From the NCBI GenBank assembly GCA_951799445.1, contig OX637292.1, positions 17,053,296 to 17,117,295 of the forward strand: a DNA stretch of 64,000 nucleotides. Reading direction: 5' to 3'. The position numbers and the translations under genes were made by a program. This stretch comes from Pseudisothecium myosuroides. Its lineage: Eukaryota; Streptophyta; Bryopsida; Hypnales; Lembophyllaceae. The notes beneath the pieces were generated by a model. The model worked only from the letters and a program-made list of their open reading frames with translations, was not told the DNA's origin and ran no database searches. Shown here in pieces: positions 22,635 to 34,992 of the stretch (its first letter is position 1; the number at the start of each line of letters is the position of its first letter).

Positions 22635-23674
22635 GGTTTAATGCACGTGACTTTCTTCAACTTTGGAATGTCAACTTCCTTCATGAAGTTGAAGGAAGAT
22701 ATGTGGCAATGTGTGAAGCGTACCCGTTGGAGTTCGTCTGATCTGATTGTGTTAACAAGAAGTTCAGGATTCCTTTGAATCTTGGCCATTGAGAACGAGT
22801 GCAACATGGGTTCTCGAATTTGTATGAGCTAGATATATGTCATTCTGAAGGATGTCACTGGAAAAATGCAAAAAATTACAAGAATGTCCAACTTCATGAT
22901 TCTACTCTTGCAGGTTCCAAAATATTATTCCTACGAGTATCAACATATTATTTAGCCAAAATTGTCTATTCCGAAGAATTGACCTAGTTTGCTTACTCAT
23001 TGTTTCAAGAAACTTGGCTTGAATAGCCTATGGTGAAGTAATAAGCAGGCTTCAAAGTTAGTCATGAAATACATGCAGACATGCTAAGTATAAGGTAGTC
23101 TACTCTCCAAGCGGCCATTTAAGAGCTGATTGCCTTTTCGGGGAAGCTAAACTCCTTAGAAACAATTTTTAGTAAATCATCATAGGAAATAAAATGGAAT
23201 TGGCATCTAACCCAAGTGGTTTCGTATCTTTTGGACCTTTGTGGAATTAGTTATAAATTTTTGAAGTTGAAATAGAGTGGTCACTAAAAGTGCACATGGT
23301 TGCTTTTAGAGCACACTCGCTTTTAGAGCACACGATCTTAGAAGAGAATAAAATAGGAAGGTCAACAAACTTTGGCAATTTTCTACCGAAAGAGAGAAAT
23401 AACTCCAACCTTTTTCAATAGGTTGGTGTAACTTTAAGGGCCCGTTCATATTGGGTCTCACATGTAGTAAGTTACCTATAATTATTTGAAAACATCAATC
23501 ACTACATACCTCTCTATTATCTATTAATGGAGCTTTATCTATTACATATTTTAGCTTGATGTGCTTGTACGGCATTGTGTAGTGTGGAAGTTGGATTTTT
23601 AGATGAAAGTGGATGTAAGTGTACAATTCAAAGAGAGTGATGAATTTTATCAAGGTGGTCTCCAGGGTGGTCTA
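22635..23674. other. No gene seen; F-family end at 23093
   Basis: An F-type terminus (AGGTAGTCTACTC and the GGCCATTTAAGAGCTGAT block) begins at 23093, with TA before it, but I could not find a matching right end. The rest is unassigned AT-rich DNA. Confidence 0.4.
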
Positions 23675-24240
23675 CGTCTTCCATCTTTCTATGAACACAA
23701 AGTAGCTTTTTGAATTTTCAAACTGATAAAGAGAAAATTGACTAACTCTACCTATCAAAATAAACGATACTCTGAGCCAAGACTTACCTTGATTGGATGT
23801 ATCTTGAATCGTTCATAACAAAAATCCATGTTACAACATTTAGGCATGCGACATCCTAAGATTTTGAACTCTCTTTGGTGTGAATTTTGAATTGTTTTGA
23901 GATTTTTTTTAAAAAGAAAGATATGTATTAGTAAATGTTTCCTACATATCTTTACAACCAACATTTGAAAATTCATAACCAATTGTTTTGAATAAATTAT
24001 CAGGTAAAATCATGAAAACAGACTTTAAGAATTCACCAAAAATGGGATCTAGGTTTTTTTAAATCAAAACTTGGTATACTTGGTTGAGATTGTGTAAGAA
24101 TGTAACAATAATCATGCATGCCAAAAAATGCTAATTACATTCTACATTACACAATATTCTTTGAATGGTACAAACAGGCTCAGTTGTTGTAAGTTGTGGG
24201 TAACCCAAACCTTTTCCAAAAGAGTGTACAAGAATTCATA
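23675..24240. repeat. Repeat H, copy 1, with exon-like minus-strand frame
   Basis: Matches 54425-54978 over its length. In both copies the minus strand keeps an open frame (here 23755-23982) with shared peptides ICRKHL, HQREFK and HPIK/QPIK. In both, the last of these abuts a GTAAGT splice donor. I do not recognise the protein. Confidence 0.55.
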
Positions 24241-24469
24241 TACCCACATTGTGTGTGTGAGCCGGCAACATGGATAGTTACTGAGAGGCAATTCAATGTA
24301 CGGCACCAGAGCAAGCAACATGGGAAATCAATACGACACTGTAATTAATTGGTTCAAGAACATATGCCTTGATATGTATGCACACCTTCTGACCTGCACA
24401 AGTTGTGCCTTGGTCAGTGGACGATGTTTGCTTTACTTCCTAGATGTAAGGTAGAAGCACCAATAATAG

Positions 24470-24860
24470 ATCACGCCCAGTATCCAACTTGTAGGGTGGG
24501 CTATTTCCAACCAAGGTTGGAACTCAAGTTTGGAATGTGTACTTTTTGTCCTTTTCAAGGTAGGGACTAATAAGGTCATGACACATGCCTCCCAAGTAGT
24601 GAGCAAGAAAGTAGTTTGACTATGATTGGAATTGAAAGACTCTAGACACTTGCTATTGGTGAAATGCACTTTTTGGTTCCCAAAATTCACAGTAATTTCA
24701 ATTTTGGGAATAAAATTCTGAAAATTTTGCTATCCTCATATTTCTTATCTTCCTACATGGGAAAAATTTCCATCACTTCATACTGCGTACAATTTGCCCC
24801 AAAATTGCTTAAATGATCGGTTACTGGTGCTTCTACCTTAGATGTTTGCAAGATGCTGGT
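24470..24860 (+). pseudogene. Second MATH-like relic, frame broken
   Basis: DNA similar to 21110-21480 throughout (TTTCCAACCAA, CTTTTCAAGG, AAGGTCATGACACATG, CACTTTTTGG anchors). Frames change and stops interrupt, so only pieces such as QGWNSSLECVLFVLFKVGT remain. Confidence 0.4.
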
Positions 24861-25149
24861 GGAGGGCTGGGACGATGTGCAATAAATTTTTGGACGATAA
24901 AACTTTGAGTAGCTTTGAGTCTGGGGCAAACAAAAGGCCCTGAAGAGTGAATTTGACTTCACATGTTGCTAAAGTGGATGGCCGTGTCCACTGTCCAAGT
25001 GGTCGGTTCATGCAACCTGTGTGATGTGCACATACTCTCATGAGCTCTTGGGTTCGGAAGCATTGAGTTCATCAATAACTTGGCATCGGAGGTTGCAACC
25101 CTTGAGAGCTTGTTTCATTTGAATGGAAGGCACACGACTCCAAATTCAA
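24861..25149. other. No gene seen
   Basis: Low-copy sequence, moderately GC-rich around 24970-25090; nothing recognisable. Confidence 0.4.
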
Positions 25150-26000
25150 GATCCCTACCGCAGACAGATCAGATTGTGGCATCCACAGTTGAAGGCAACA
25201 AGTAGGTAAGGTAGTAGGCTGTAAATGCAACCCTCTCCTTCAAATTGTCCCTATATTTAGTTGTAGAATGGATTGGAGGTGATCCTTAAATGAACCACTT
25301 TTGCTATTGAATGAATTAAGATAAACTTGTTTTTTTATTGTGAGAGTCAGCGATCTCAAAACTGGCTAAATTTCGCTCGGTTGCTACTTAATTTTTTTCA
25401 TGCCCTCAGTGTAAATTTTAAAAAAATCTTCCAAAAATGAACATTTGGCTAAAAACTAGTGCTTTGGTTGATGAACTCTGGTGAGAGCCAATCATTGGCC
25501 TTGATTTCCTCAAATCACTTTCAAAATTGCAAGGAGACGGATTTTGGGAGACCTAGTGTCACAAATAGGTACCTACTACCGAAATCTTTGAAAATTCATA
25601 ACTAATTCAAAAATGCTTCAAAAAATATGAAACCACTTGTATTACGTTCCGCATCTATTTTCTTTCTCTGAAAAATGAACTAAAATTATTTTGGTTCATG
25701 CGCACCTATGAAAAAGGCGGACCAGCCCTTAAAGAGTTGCTTTTTGAGCCTTCTACCTTATGTGCACCCATAATCGCCATTGATTGCAACTGAGCATACA
25801 TGTATACTATTCTATATTCATAGGTAATCAATTTTTAAGTACAAGTCTCTAAAATATTAAAAAAAAATTGAGTCCCTACGTTGCTTGCTACAGTGCCTTT
25901 TAAATTTCAAATTGCCTCTAAGTATAACATAGCTTGAGGTCACCTTTGGCATAAATAAATAAATTTTTTGAAGCCAAATTGTTTAGGAGAATTTATTTAT
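25150..26000. repeat. Repeat K, copy 1
   Basis: The flanks 25150-25208 and 25759-26000 match 58700-58820 and 63402-63560. Copy 1 is interrupted by an F element and copy 2 by a copia element, so each gives the empty site of the other. Confidence 0.65.
25209..25758. mobile_element. F-family element, copy 2
   Basis: 550 bp, AGGTAGTAGGCT to AGCCTTCTACCT, TA at 25207-25208 and 25759-25760. Repeat K copy 2 has the uninterrupted site near 58775-58790 with a single TA. Confidence 0.75.
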
Positions 26001-26380
26001 TTTTGAATATTTGGATACTTTAGATATTTTGATTACTTGGAAATATTATTGGAAATTTGGATTCCATATTATTTAGTAGACATGTCATGGGATCAAGCAA
26101 CGCATGTATTGTTTGACTTTCTTTATGTTAAACTTTCTTTAAATTTGGCAAAAAGGCTCATTAATTTTTCAGCAAAAGAGTACATGTTTCACAACTTGAG
26201 TCAAAATTTTGTGAACATCCGACCAAAATTGACTTTGTAGAGTCGTACCTCAAATTTCTTGCATACATTGAATAGACAATTGGTTCTTTAGATGTTAAGA
26301 ATTTTTTTTTATAATTGTCAAATATTTTCTTAATAAAAAAATGAACAGCCAAACCAACCCTTCCAATTTTAAATAGTTAT
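26001..26380. other. AT-rich spacer, partly inverted match to 63.6 kb
   Basis: Part of it (about 26075-26130) matches 63645-63690 in reverse complement around GATCCCATGACATGTCTACT. No convincing gene. Confidence 0.4.
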
Positions 26381-27403
26381 TTGGCAAAAAAGCACCTGAG
26401 GTGACCTCAGGCTGCGGTATATGGTAGTACTCTCCAAGTTGCCGGCTCACACAACATGGCCACATACATTATATTGTCATACGGGCTTGGAAATGAACTG
26501 GTTTGGGTACTCCCGTAACATTGGTCATGAGGTTGCCAGCCTCGCAAGTTGTATCATTGTGGAGGAGCTTGATTGCATCAGAATGCAAGGGTCGATCTTG
26601 AAACTTCAAAGCACAGAGATCACACCAGCTCACTCGTCTGCTCATCGACTCTGGCTTGGGGTGAGCCAGGCCCTCCCTTGTCAACACTCTTCCCTTGAAA
26701 GTTCACAGCGTCGGTAGGTCGAGCTTTGGAAACATTCAGACTCACAGAAACTAGCTCCTAGAAATTAAAGTGTGCTCCCAGATTTCTACTGTGGACAGTC
26801 ACAAATGCAGCAAAGGCTTTGTATTCGTATGCTTGGACTCTCCTGGAGTTATTGAGGCGGTAGTGGGTTAGTACTTCTGTGGTACTACCTTCGTCGAACT
26901 GTAAGGTTGGAGCCATGAAGCGCAGACAATCCAGATGGGGATTTTATCAGCCGACGAGAGTCATAATAACAATGAATTTTGTAGCCTACAGTGTCAAATT
27001 GTCATTGCTTTCAGAGTTAATTGAGGGCAACAACGAAGCAGCCAACAAGTAGAGGTACTACTACAAAAGAAATTCGCCGGTTTGAATTGGGCATGACAAG
27101 TCCTCTTCGCCTTCAGGAACGTCAGTAACTGGATTTGCGCCTTCGGAGGTGCGAAGATCAAGGGAAACCTGCCATTGGGGATGGGTTGGGAACGTTGTGC
27201 GGGTACATGCTGCTCAAACTTATGTTAGGCGGTCCTGCAGGGTTTTTGAAGGACTGCGAACTCATGTGCATGTGTTCTAGCTTGTTTCTGAACAGGAATA
27301 TTAGAAGTTTCCCAGATTCTAGCTTTTGTTCTTGGAAGGGGGGATCAAGTCAATTACTGTTAACGGCAGCGAGAGAGAATCAGTGCCACAAAGTTTTCTA
27401 TTG
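26381..27403 (+). promoter_or_regulatory. Upstream region of the lectin receptor kinase (duplicated at 19.9 kb)
   Basis: The sequence ends 77 bp before the kinase start and has a diverged direct copy at 19886-20779. I see no convincing TATA box. A fragment of its left edge (from GGTGACCTCAGG to TTGCCGTCTCAC type) also appears inverted at 45952-46030. Promoter role is inferred from position only. Confidence 0.4.
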
Positions 27404-27480
27404 GTCAGACCCTGGGGGTGTCGTGGGAGCAACATTGAGATCATTCATTTCATTGACAACTGCAAATAGTGACGGATTCA

Positions 27481-30400
27481 ATGTTGTCCACAACGGCTGT
27501 TCTATGTCTCATCGTCCTGTTCGTGTTCCATAACCCAATTGCAACTGCAGACACGCAAATCACCTTCCCCAACTTCTCGCCTCATGGCGATTTCTATACA
27601 GTTGGAGATGTTGCATACGACCCCAACCATCGTTCCTACATCATCAACACAGGTGCCAGGACGCTTGCTTCCAGAGGGTCTTGTGGACTTCTGGTGTATG
27701 GGAAAAAGGTCCGCATTCAGGATGTAGCAACTGGGAGGGTGGCTTCCTTCAGCTCCTCTTTCACCTTCACCTTCACCACGCACGGTGTGCCTTGGGACAA
27801 CATCAGCAACACCTTGGATGGGAGCAGCTTCAAGTTTGGCATTACCCAGTACTTACCCATGGCGACCCTGCACGATACTTTCTCCCTTTATTCACAGTTC
27901 GGTGCATGCAAGATACCTCGAAATCAAAACATTCGAGTGACTCCTCCAATCTTTGCAGTCGAATTTGACACGGATTACAATCCAAGTCGCGATAAGGAGC
28001 CCAGCAATAATTTCATCAGGGTTGCCAGAAACAGTGATTATGAATATGATGTTGAAGCGTACACTCACAACCTTTGTGGTAGTGACACGCATTGCTCGTA
28101 TTTCTCCAATACGAGAGTTTTCACTGCTTGGATGGATTTCAATAGCTCATCCCAGACTCTGGAATTCAGAATGGCCAAAGGATCAAATCCCAAGCCCGTC
28201 CAGCCTCTGTTGCTCATTTCCAATTACAAATTTCCGAGATGGATCGGAGATGAGGTGCAGCTCCTGTTCTGGGGAGCCTCAGATGTCAACCATTTGGAAG
28301 AGCATGAGCTCTTGTCCTGGAGCTTCTTCAGCATCGGGATATCAGAGTCCAAGTTCCAACTGATGCTTCAGTATTTGAAGTCCAAAACGTGGGTTGGTGT
28401 CACTTCAGGAGTTCTGTTCGGAACGCTTGCTGCCTTGGTGATTCTCTGGTCCGTCTTCACATTTGCATCGCCATCCACCAGTTACACTCCTTTGGGTTAT
28501 TCCATAGGACCCCGTGTCTTCTCGTATAATGAGCTGCGCAAGGCAACCGACAACTTTGATGAAAAAACTGTGCTCGGGCGTGGCGGATCGGGAGTTGTTT
28601 ACAAAGGCTCTTTGGAAGGTGAGACTGAGTGTTTTTCACTGAGATTTTCCAGTGATTGTTGGACATCAATCATGATGTATGATGGGATGGGCACTACACA
28701 GTCAATCATGCAACTCCGGGACTCATGTTTGACAGTGTTGTGAAACTTGCATCTAATAATCACTACTAGGATAAGGGGGGTTTGCAACGTTTGGTAGCAC
28801 TGTCTGTAGTGTTGCCAGAAATAGAGCAACGTTTGAGCAACGTTTTGCAAGATTTGCAGAGGCAATGTTCTAAGCAACACCTAAGCAACGTTTAATGAGA
28901 GAACTCCCATCTCCTTTGTTTCCAATAGAGTTTACCATCTAGGACTTTATCCCATAAGCATTGTCTTTAGTGAGACTCCCATGAAGTATAATACACTTGT
29001 CTCTCACATGTAATTCCATAACATATGTACTTCACTTACACAATAAGTGTCTACAATTTTGTATAATGTACATTGTATAATATTTTATACTATATGTTTG
29101 GTATTGTATAAATATTATATAATATAATATATTTTATACTATATATTTGGTATTGTATAAATATTATATAATATAATATATTTTATACTATATATTTTGT
29201 ATAGTATAGATATTGTTTATTGTATAATATAAATATTGAACAAAAATATTGATGTTTCATTGGTCTAGAATATTAAATATCTACCTTCCCAACATTAAAT
29301 CAATTATTGAAAATAAATGTTCCTAATGAAGTGAACAAGTAAAACTACATGCGAAATCAAGTTCAGCCGTTTCCAAACACACAACAAACGTTGCTAAATG
29401 CATATACCAAAACGTTGCTTCACCTGAACAACGTTTCTAGTCAGCCTTAAAATAATGTTTGAAGGTCCTCCAAAGTTTGCTTTTCTAGAGTATTGAGCAA
29501 CATCTTGGATGATGTAAAGGTACCTAATTCTAGTAGTGAATAGTCCTAAACAACAACAAAAGCTCCTTCTAAATAGGATATGTAGGCTTGATCATGAATT
29601 GCATTCATAAACTTAGGTTATCATGTTAACACTTTGAACACAATCTTTGTGAGATGTTTTTGTTCCGTTGGAAAAAAGTTCAATTCAATATAATGTTGTT
29701 GAAATCCATGTTTGATCTAGGTGGTGGTATTTTGGTTGCTGTGAAACAAATCAACATGTTAGAATCTGCACAAGCTGAATTCCTTCTTTACGCTGAAGTA
29801 GCAAGTTTAGGCCAAATTCGACATCGAAATGTGGTGAAGTTGCAAGGATGGTGTCAAGAAAAAGGAAAATTGTTATTGGTGTATGAATACTTGTCCAATG
29901 GAACTCTCTATAATTGGCTTTACAAAAACCACAACCACCAAGTTCTATCATTGAAAATGCAGCTTTCCATTCTTGAAGGGGTGGGTGGAGCCCTAAAGTA
30001 CTTGCATGAAGATTGCTTGAGTTGTATTTTGCACCGCGACATCAAGTCTAGTAATGTATTGTTGGATGCGGATTTCAATGCCTATATTGGAGACTTTGGA
30101 CTTGCCCGTTTGATGGACCACCATAAATTGGAGAAGACAACTGTGGCAGCGGGCACATTTGGCTACATAGCTCCTGAGTTGCCATACACGGGCAAAGCCA
30201 CCAAGGAATCCGATGTGTATAGTTTTGGCATCTTGGTGTTGGAAGTGGTGTGTGGACGGCGGCCCTTGGATTTGCAAACCGTGGAACCTGAGGATCTTGT
30301 GTTGTTGTTTGCGGTTTGGCGTGCTTATGAAGGTGGGTCACTCTTGAGCATGCCAGATCCAAGAATGCTTGAGACATCTCAACCACGAAGCGAGTCCAAA

Positions 30401-30715
30401 CATTTGCATTGTAACACCACTTCAGGATCCATAGTTAAAGATGTGGACTTGAAAATTGAAATGGCAATGATTGTGAGTTTGCTCCAATTGGGACTCTTTT
30501 GTTGCCTTCCCAATCCCAAGGCTCGACCTTCTATGGAAGAAGTAAATAAACTATTGCAACAAATTCAAGACATAGGAAATGAAGCTTCCGTCATGATGAT
30601 ATTGATGCCGTCATTGCCATCCACAAAGCCCCCTGGACTCTATCATTCATTGGAGTCCTCACATAGCTCTGTTGTGGACACTTTAGTTGCACCTTTTCCT
30701 ATGTCATTGGTGTAA
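27481..30715 (+). CDS. L-type lectin receptor-like kinase, two exons
   Basis: I join 27481-28618 to 29721-30715 (710 residues). The donor is GAAG|GTGAGA and the acceptor GATCTAG|GTGG, splitting one glycine codon and restoring the kinase frame. Expected role: plasma-membrane receptor with an extracellular legume-lectin domain and a cytoplasmic Ser/Thr kinase. Residues 1-23 are a signal peptide, about 25-280 the lectin domain (VEFDTDYN near 159-166, HELLSWSF near 273-280) and about 304-328 the membrane helix. Kinase motifs are all present: GRGGSGVVYKG at 366-376, Lys388 in VAVK, Glu405, HRD 484-486, DFG 504-506, APE 530-532. The lectin part lacks the usual GGDGLAFF-type motif and looks diverged, so sugar binding is doubtful. 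I chose the ATG at 27481; a GTG 12 bases upstream is not a plant start. The intron carries a CACTA-type element. The only clearly complete host gene here. Confidence 0.9.
28761..29538. mobile_element. Non-autonomous CACTA-type element in the kinase intron
   Basis: 778 bp starting CACTACTAGGAT and ending ATTCTAGTAGTG, flanked by the 3-bp duplication AAT (28758-28760, 29539-29541). These are the diagnostic features of CACTA (CMC) elements. Subterminal GCAACGTTT motifs recur in both orientations near each end, as in transposase-binding repeats. The centre (29090-29220) is a TATA-rich tandem array of about 49 bp units. No transposase. Without it the intron would be about 320 bp. Confidence 0.85.
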
Positions 30716-30935
30716 GTTTTCATTGAATGATCTTACTACGTGAAAGCCATGATAATGGTCATTGGCACCATTTAGTTTTCTTATTGCATGGGCATAACTA
30801 TCCGCTTGTTTAAACTAGCAAGGTTTTAGCTTGATTTTGAATTGGTCCAATTTGCAATTGAATGTGACGTTCCATTTGCATAAATTTGCTTTCTTCAACA
30901 TGGTATAGTTTTTCACTCTTTGTATTTTAACCTTA

Positions 30936-31663
30936 GGGTGATTGCAAGAAACACCTGCTTATTTTGCTGCATTTTACAATACTCAAGCTTTTTTTTTCTA
31001 GAGTACTTTAAACTTAGAAAAATAATTTTAAATTAAAAAAAAATATGGCCAATGTATACACCTATAACTCTATAAGATGTAAGTAACCATCTAAGGAAAA
31101 TCATAGAAAAATTCTCTAAGTAGGGGGCCAAATCTCAAGAAAATACATACTTTGATGTTTTAATTAGTAGAAAATAGGAAAATAATTAAATAAAAAAAAT
31201 AAAAAATTGTACATTTATAACAACTTTATGGACATGGTCATTTACCAAAAAAAATGCCAAAATAATTTTTTATATGTTTCAAACATCAAGGAGAAAGAGG
31301 CCCACTTTGTGGACTTCTACACGACATGTAATTAATTATTTTTTTAAATCCTTTAAATGATAGCTAAAAATATACTAGAAGACCACTTCCTCTAAATTTT
31401 AGCTCCAAATTCGTTTCTTTGGGTACTACTTTGTTCAAAAAAAATCCAAACTTGGCAAGTGTGATATAAAATTGGGGGCTATTTTTGGATAGTAGAACAT
31501 TTTAAAAAATTCTACAAAATTCTACAAAGCGTATAATAGTCATAAGTACCTTGTCTATGAATTTTGAGTCATTTGGAGCAAGAACACAAAAGTTATGGCC
31601 AAAAAATAAATCAGCACGCAAGGTGTGACGCAAATTAGTACAAGTGTTTCTTGCAATCACTCC
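30936..31663. mobile_element. E-family miniature element, copy 1
   Basis: 728 bp, ends GGGTGATTGCAAGAAACACC and GTGTTTCTTGCAATCACTCC, flanked by TTA on both sides (30933-30935, 31664-31666). Internal order matches the copies at 40901-41626 and 53265-53986. Non-coding. Confidence 0.75.
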
Positions 31664-31666
31664 TTA

Positions 31667-32235
31667 AAATCTTTCACTTTGTACTCCATATTATTTATGT
31701 GTATGAAAAAAACAAGAAAATCTCAAAGATGAAATCACACATCTTTTATGGGTAAGAAAAATTTTCAATCTTTTGAATAGATTGAAATTGTCTTGAATTT
31801 TTAAAGAAAAGGTGAAAAAAAACCATTCCAACTACAAAATACAAATGAAAAGATCTAAAAATTTCACCAAAAATGAATATTATGATATGGAACTACCCAT
31901 CTTTCTTAGTTGCAAGTATTGTACTCATTCTTCTCAGTAATTATTTACGTTTTAAATTCCAACGGCCTTCAAGTCAAATTGCCAGTTTTATGTTAAATAT
32001 AGCCCCTATATGATATAGGTCTATAAATTCTTGATGTTTTTAATATGTAAAGAAGTTCTTTTCTTTAGGTGTTTAGGATTCAAAAGTTTTGGTAGTAGAT
32101 TAAACAATTGTGATTTTGTAAAGTATAATGGGAATTTTTTTTAATTAAAATTATAATACTAACACTAGTGTGCCCTTTGCCATTGCCAGATTCAAAATAA
32201 AAGTATACTTAATTTTATAATTCATATTTTATAAT
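31667..32235. other. No gene seen
   Basis: AT-rich sequence between an E element and a D array; nothing recognisable. Confidence 0.4.
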
Positions 32236-33625
32236 TCATATTTTTTTAAATTTTTAAATTTTAATATCTTTTCTACCATAAGTGGAAACGCGACAAAACA
32301 ACATAGGAGTGGAAGGGTTTTGTTGCAATTTGAGAGGGTGCGCTCTTGATACAAATAGAAAGCTTTTTGCACAAAGTAGTGCAAAGGCTTTGTTTTGTGG
32401 CTTTTAGACATGCAATGTAATAATTGTAGTTTTTCACAATAATAGATAATTTTATTCAATTTTCTAACTTGTAAAACTTTGAAATTCACATTGTAAGTCC
32501 AAACACCACAAAACAAAGTCTATGTACCCCTCCTTGCAAAGAGCTTTCCAAGGGTATGAAGAATGCCATGGGATGCCTCTCAATTTCTTAGATCTTAGCA
32601 TATCAAACAAATAAACAATTGAAACAAAATATAACAACTTAATTTAAAGTAACTATAGACTTGTGTGCATTGTGCCGCTACCACAACCAAAATACAGTAG
32701 AAGAAATTTGTATTGGATTCAAGACAATCTACATGACATTTTTATGTTTCCAATGTAAAATTTTGCGCTAGAAATAAAAAAATCTCATATAGATCCTATA
32801 TCCAATAAGTTTTTCTTCTAGTGAGAAAATTAAAAGTAATTTTCTTACTTTTTAATTTATAAAATCTTTGAAATTCAATATTTTCTATGCACAAAGGAGT
32901 GCAAGGGCTTTGTTGTACCATGAGAGGTTGCATTCTTGATACATAAAGAAAGATTCATGCACAAAGGAGTGCAAGGGCTTTGTTGTACTATGAAAGGTTG
33001 CATTCTTGATACATAAAGAAAGGTTCATGCACAAAGGAGTGCAAGAGTTTTGTTTCATGGCATTTGGACATGCAATGTGAAAGTTAGTTTTTTTCCAAAA
33101 TGAAAGATAATTTAGTTCAATTTTTAATTTAAAAATAAATTAAAAATTCATAACTTTCACACCATAGGTCCAAATGCTGTAAAACAAAGTCCATGCATCC
33201 TTCTTCACAAAGAACTTTCCAACAATACCAAGAATGCAGTTGCAAGACTCACGACTTGTTAGATCTTAGAATATCAAACAAACAAACAAACTTAAAGAAT
33301 TATTTAGTGTGCCATGTGCTATTTCCACAACCAAAAGAAAATTAAAAATAAATTTTAGTTTTCTTATTCATTAAACTTTGAAATTCAATAATTTTTACAT
33401 TGTAGTATGAAAATTTACATTCTTGGTACCAATAGAAAGCTTTATGCACAAAGGAATGCAAAGACTTTGTTTTGTAGCATTTGAACATACAATATATGGT
33501 AATGTAATTCAACTTTTTAATTTATAAAAACTTTAAAATTCAATAAATTTCATACCATATGTCCAAACACCACAAAACAAAGTGTATACACCCCTACTTG
33601 CAAAGAGCTTTCTAAAGTCAAGGTT
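32236..33625. repeat. D-family satellite-like array
   Basis: Successive diverged units with phrases such as CACAAAGGAGTGCAAGGGC, CATGCAATGTGAAAGTTA and ACCACAAAACAAAGTC; one block of about 62 bp is repeated three times at 32885-33055. Halves of each unit are inverted relative to each other, so many hairpins are possible. Confidence 0.65.
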
Positions 33626-33689
33626 GTCACACTGGACAAACCACATGCTTGCCTGTCCGTCTGATTCACTCGTCTAGTAAAGGTACTAC

Positions 33690-34570
33690 CTGTATGATGT
33701 GATCAATACATAGTTGATTTGTCCATGTTGTTTGACACTTGGATCCTAATGCAGAGGCGGGATGCAGACGCTTGTCCAAGGGTAGCCGCAAGTCAAAGAG
33801 GAGTATAGATGCAGGTTGAGGTGGGATGCAGATACATGGGCGGGGACATGGGGATGGGCGCAAACACAAATTCCTTTTTTATTTTATGCTTGCAATATTG
33901 ATAATTTTTATGCGTGTAATATATCTTTAGAAAGGTCTTCAAAATACCTTTCCAATGATATATTATACACCCATAAACTCTCAAAATTGCAAATGCAAAG
34001 TGAAAAAGAAATCTGCTGCAAATTACAACGCAAAAGGACAAGCAGGGGGATAGGGATGGGTGCGGACATAGGAGGCGGGGATGTATAAGTATTAAGTTCT
34101 TTGGTAGAGGTTTTACAATAGGTTGGAATTTGAGGTGGATTAGATGTTTGAGTAGGGATGCAAACTCATGGGCGGGGACGTAGGAATAGGCACAGATATA
34201 GGAATGGAAACATATGAATGTCAAGTTCTCCTAGAAGAGGTTTTGCAATAGGTTGAAATTTGATGCGGATGGGATTTTTGAGCAGGGGCGTGGACGTTGG
34301 GTGGGGACGTATCTTGGAAGTGGACACAAATTTCTTTTACATTTTGCGACTGCAATTTTGAAAATTATGAAGCGTGTAATATATCATTGTAAAGATCTAC
34401 AAAGCACCTTTCCAATGGTATAATGCATGTCCTTAAATTCTCAAAATTGCAGTTGCAAATTGAAAAGGAAGACTACTGCCAAATTGGAACATATAGAAAC
34501 AAGCAGGGACGCAGGTAGAGGAATGTAGGGATGGGTGCAGACACAGGAATGGGGACGCCACAAGACTAGT
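33690..34570. repeat. Duplicated G-rich block
   Basis: Two long copies (about 33840-34090 and 34300-34560) share GGGGACATGGGGATGGG-like text, TTGCAATTTTGA and a GTGTAATATATC block. Between them a shorter unit with GAGGTTTTGCAATAGGTTG is also doubled. No gene. Confidence 0.6.
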
Positions 34571-34745
34571 ATAGCCCATAGGAGAACTTGTTTTCTTTTG
34601 GGCCCCATTCATTCAATATGCCATAGGAACTTCTCCCAAAGTTAAAGATTGATAAATTCTATTGTTGGCAGTTGAATTTAATACACTTTTTTAGACCTTC
34701 ATTTACAATAATAGCTATCTCTAAAATTTGATGTGGTACGTATTG

Positions 34746-34992
34746 ATGCCACATTTAACTACTTTTGGACTATTGAAAGTCCAAAATTAATAATAGTCAT
34801 CAGGAGGAAAAAAAATGGTCATCAGGAGATAATTCAAAACATTGAGAGATCAATACAAAACATCCGGAGATCTATACAAACATCAGGAGATCAATAGAAA
34901 CATCGGGAGATCTCCTGATGATTTTTTTAAGAGATCTCCTGATGTAAAGTCCAGAATTCATTGAATAGTCCAAAAGTAGTTAAATATGGCAT
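34746..34992. mobile_element. Small inverted-repeat element with internal minisatellite
   Basis: 247 bp with ends around ATGCCACATTTAACTACTTT and its near reverse complement, flanked by ATTG (34742-34745, 34993-34996). The centre holds about six units of CATCAGGAGATCAATAC type. The outer TTAACTACTTTTGGAC resembles no family I know. Confidence 0.6.

Noticed and set aside
22410..22807. Leucine-rich-repeat fragments on the minus strand
   Set aside because: Spacing of leucines is irregular and frames are broken; no LRR consensus.
27469..27480. Earlier start of the receptor kinase at GTG
   Set aside because: GTG is not a usual nuclear start in plants; the ATG at 27481 gives a clean signal peptide.
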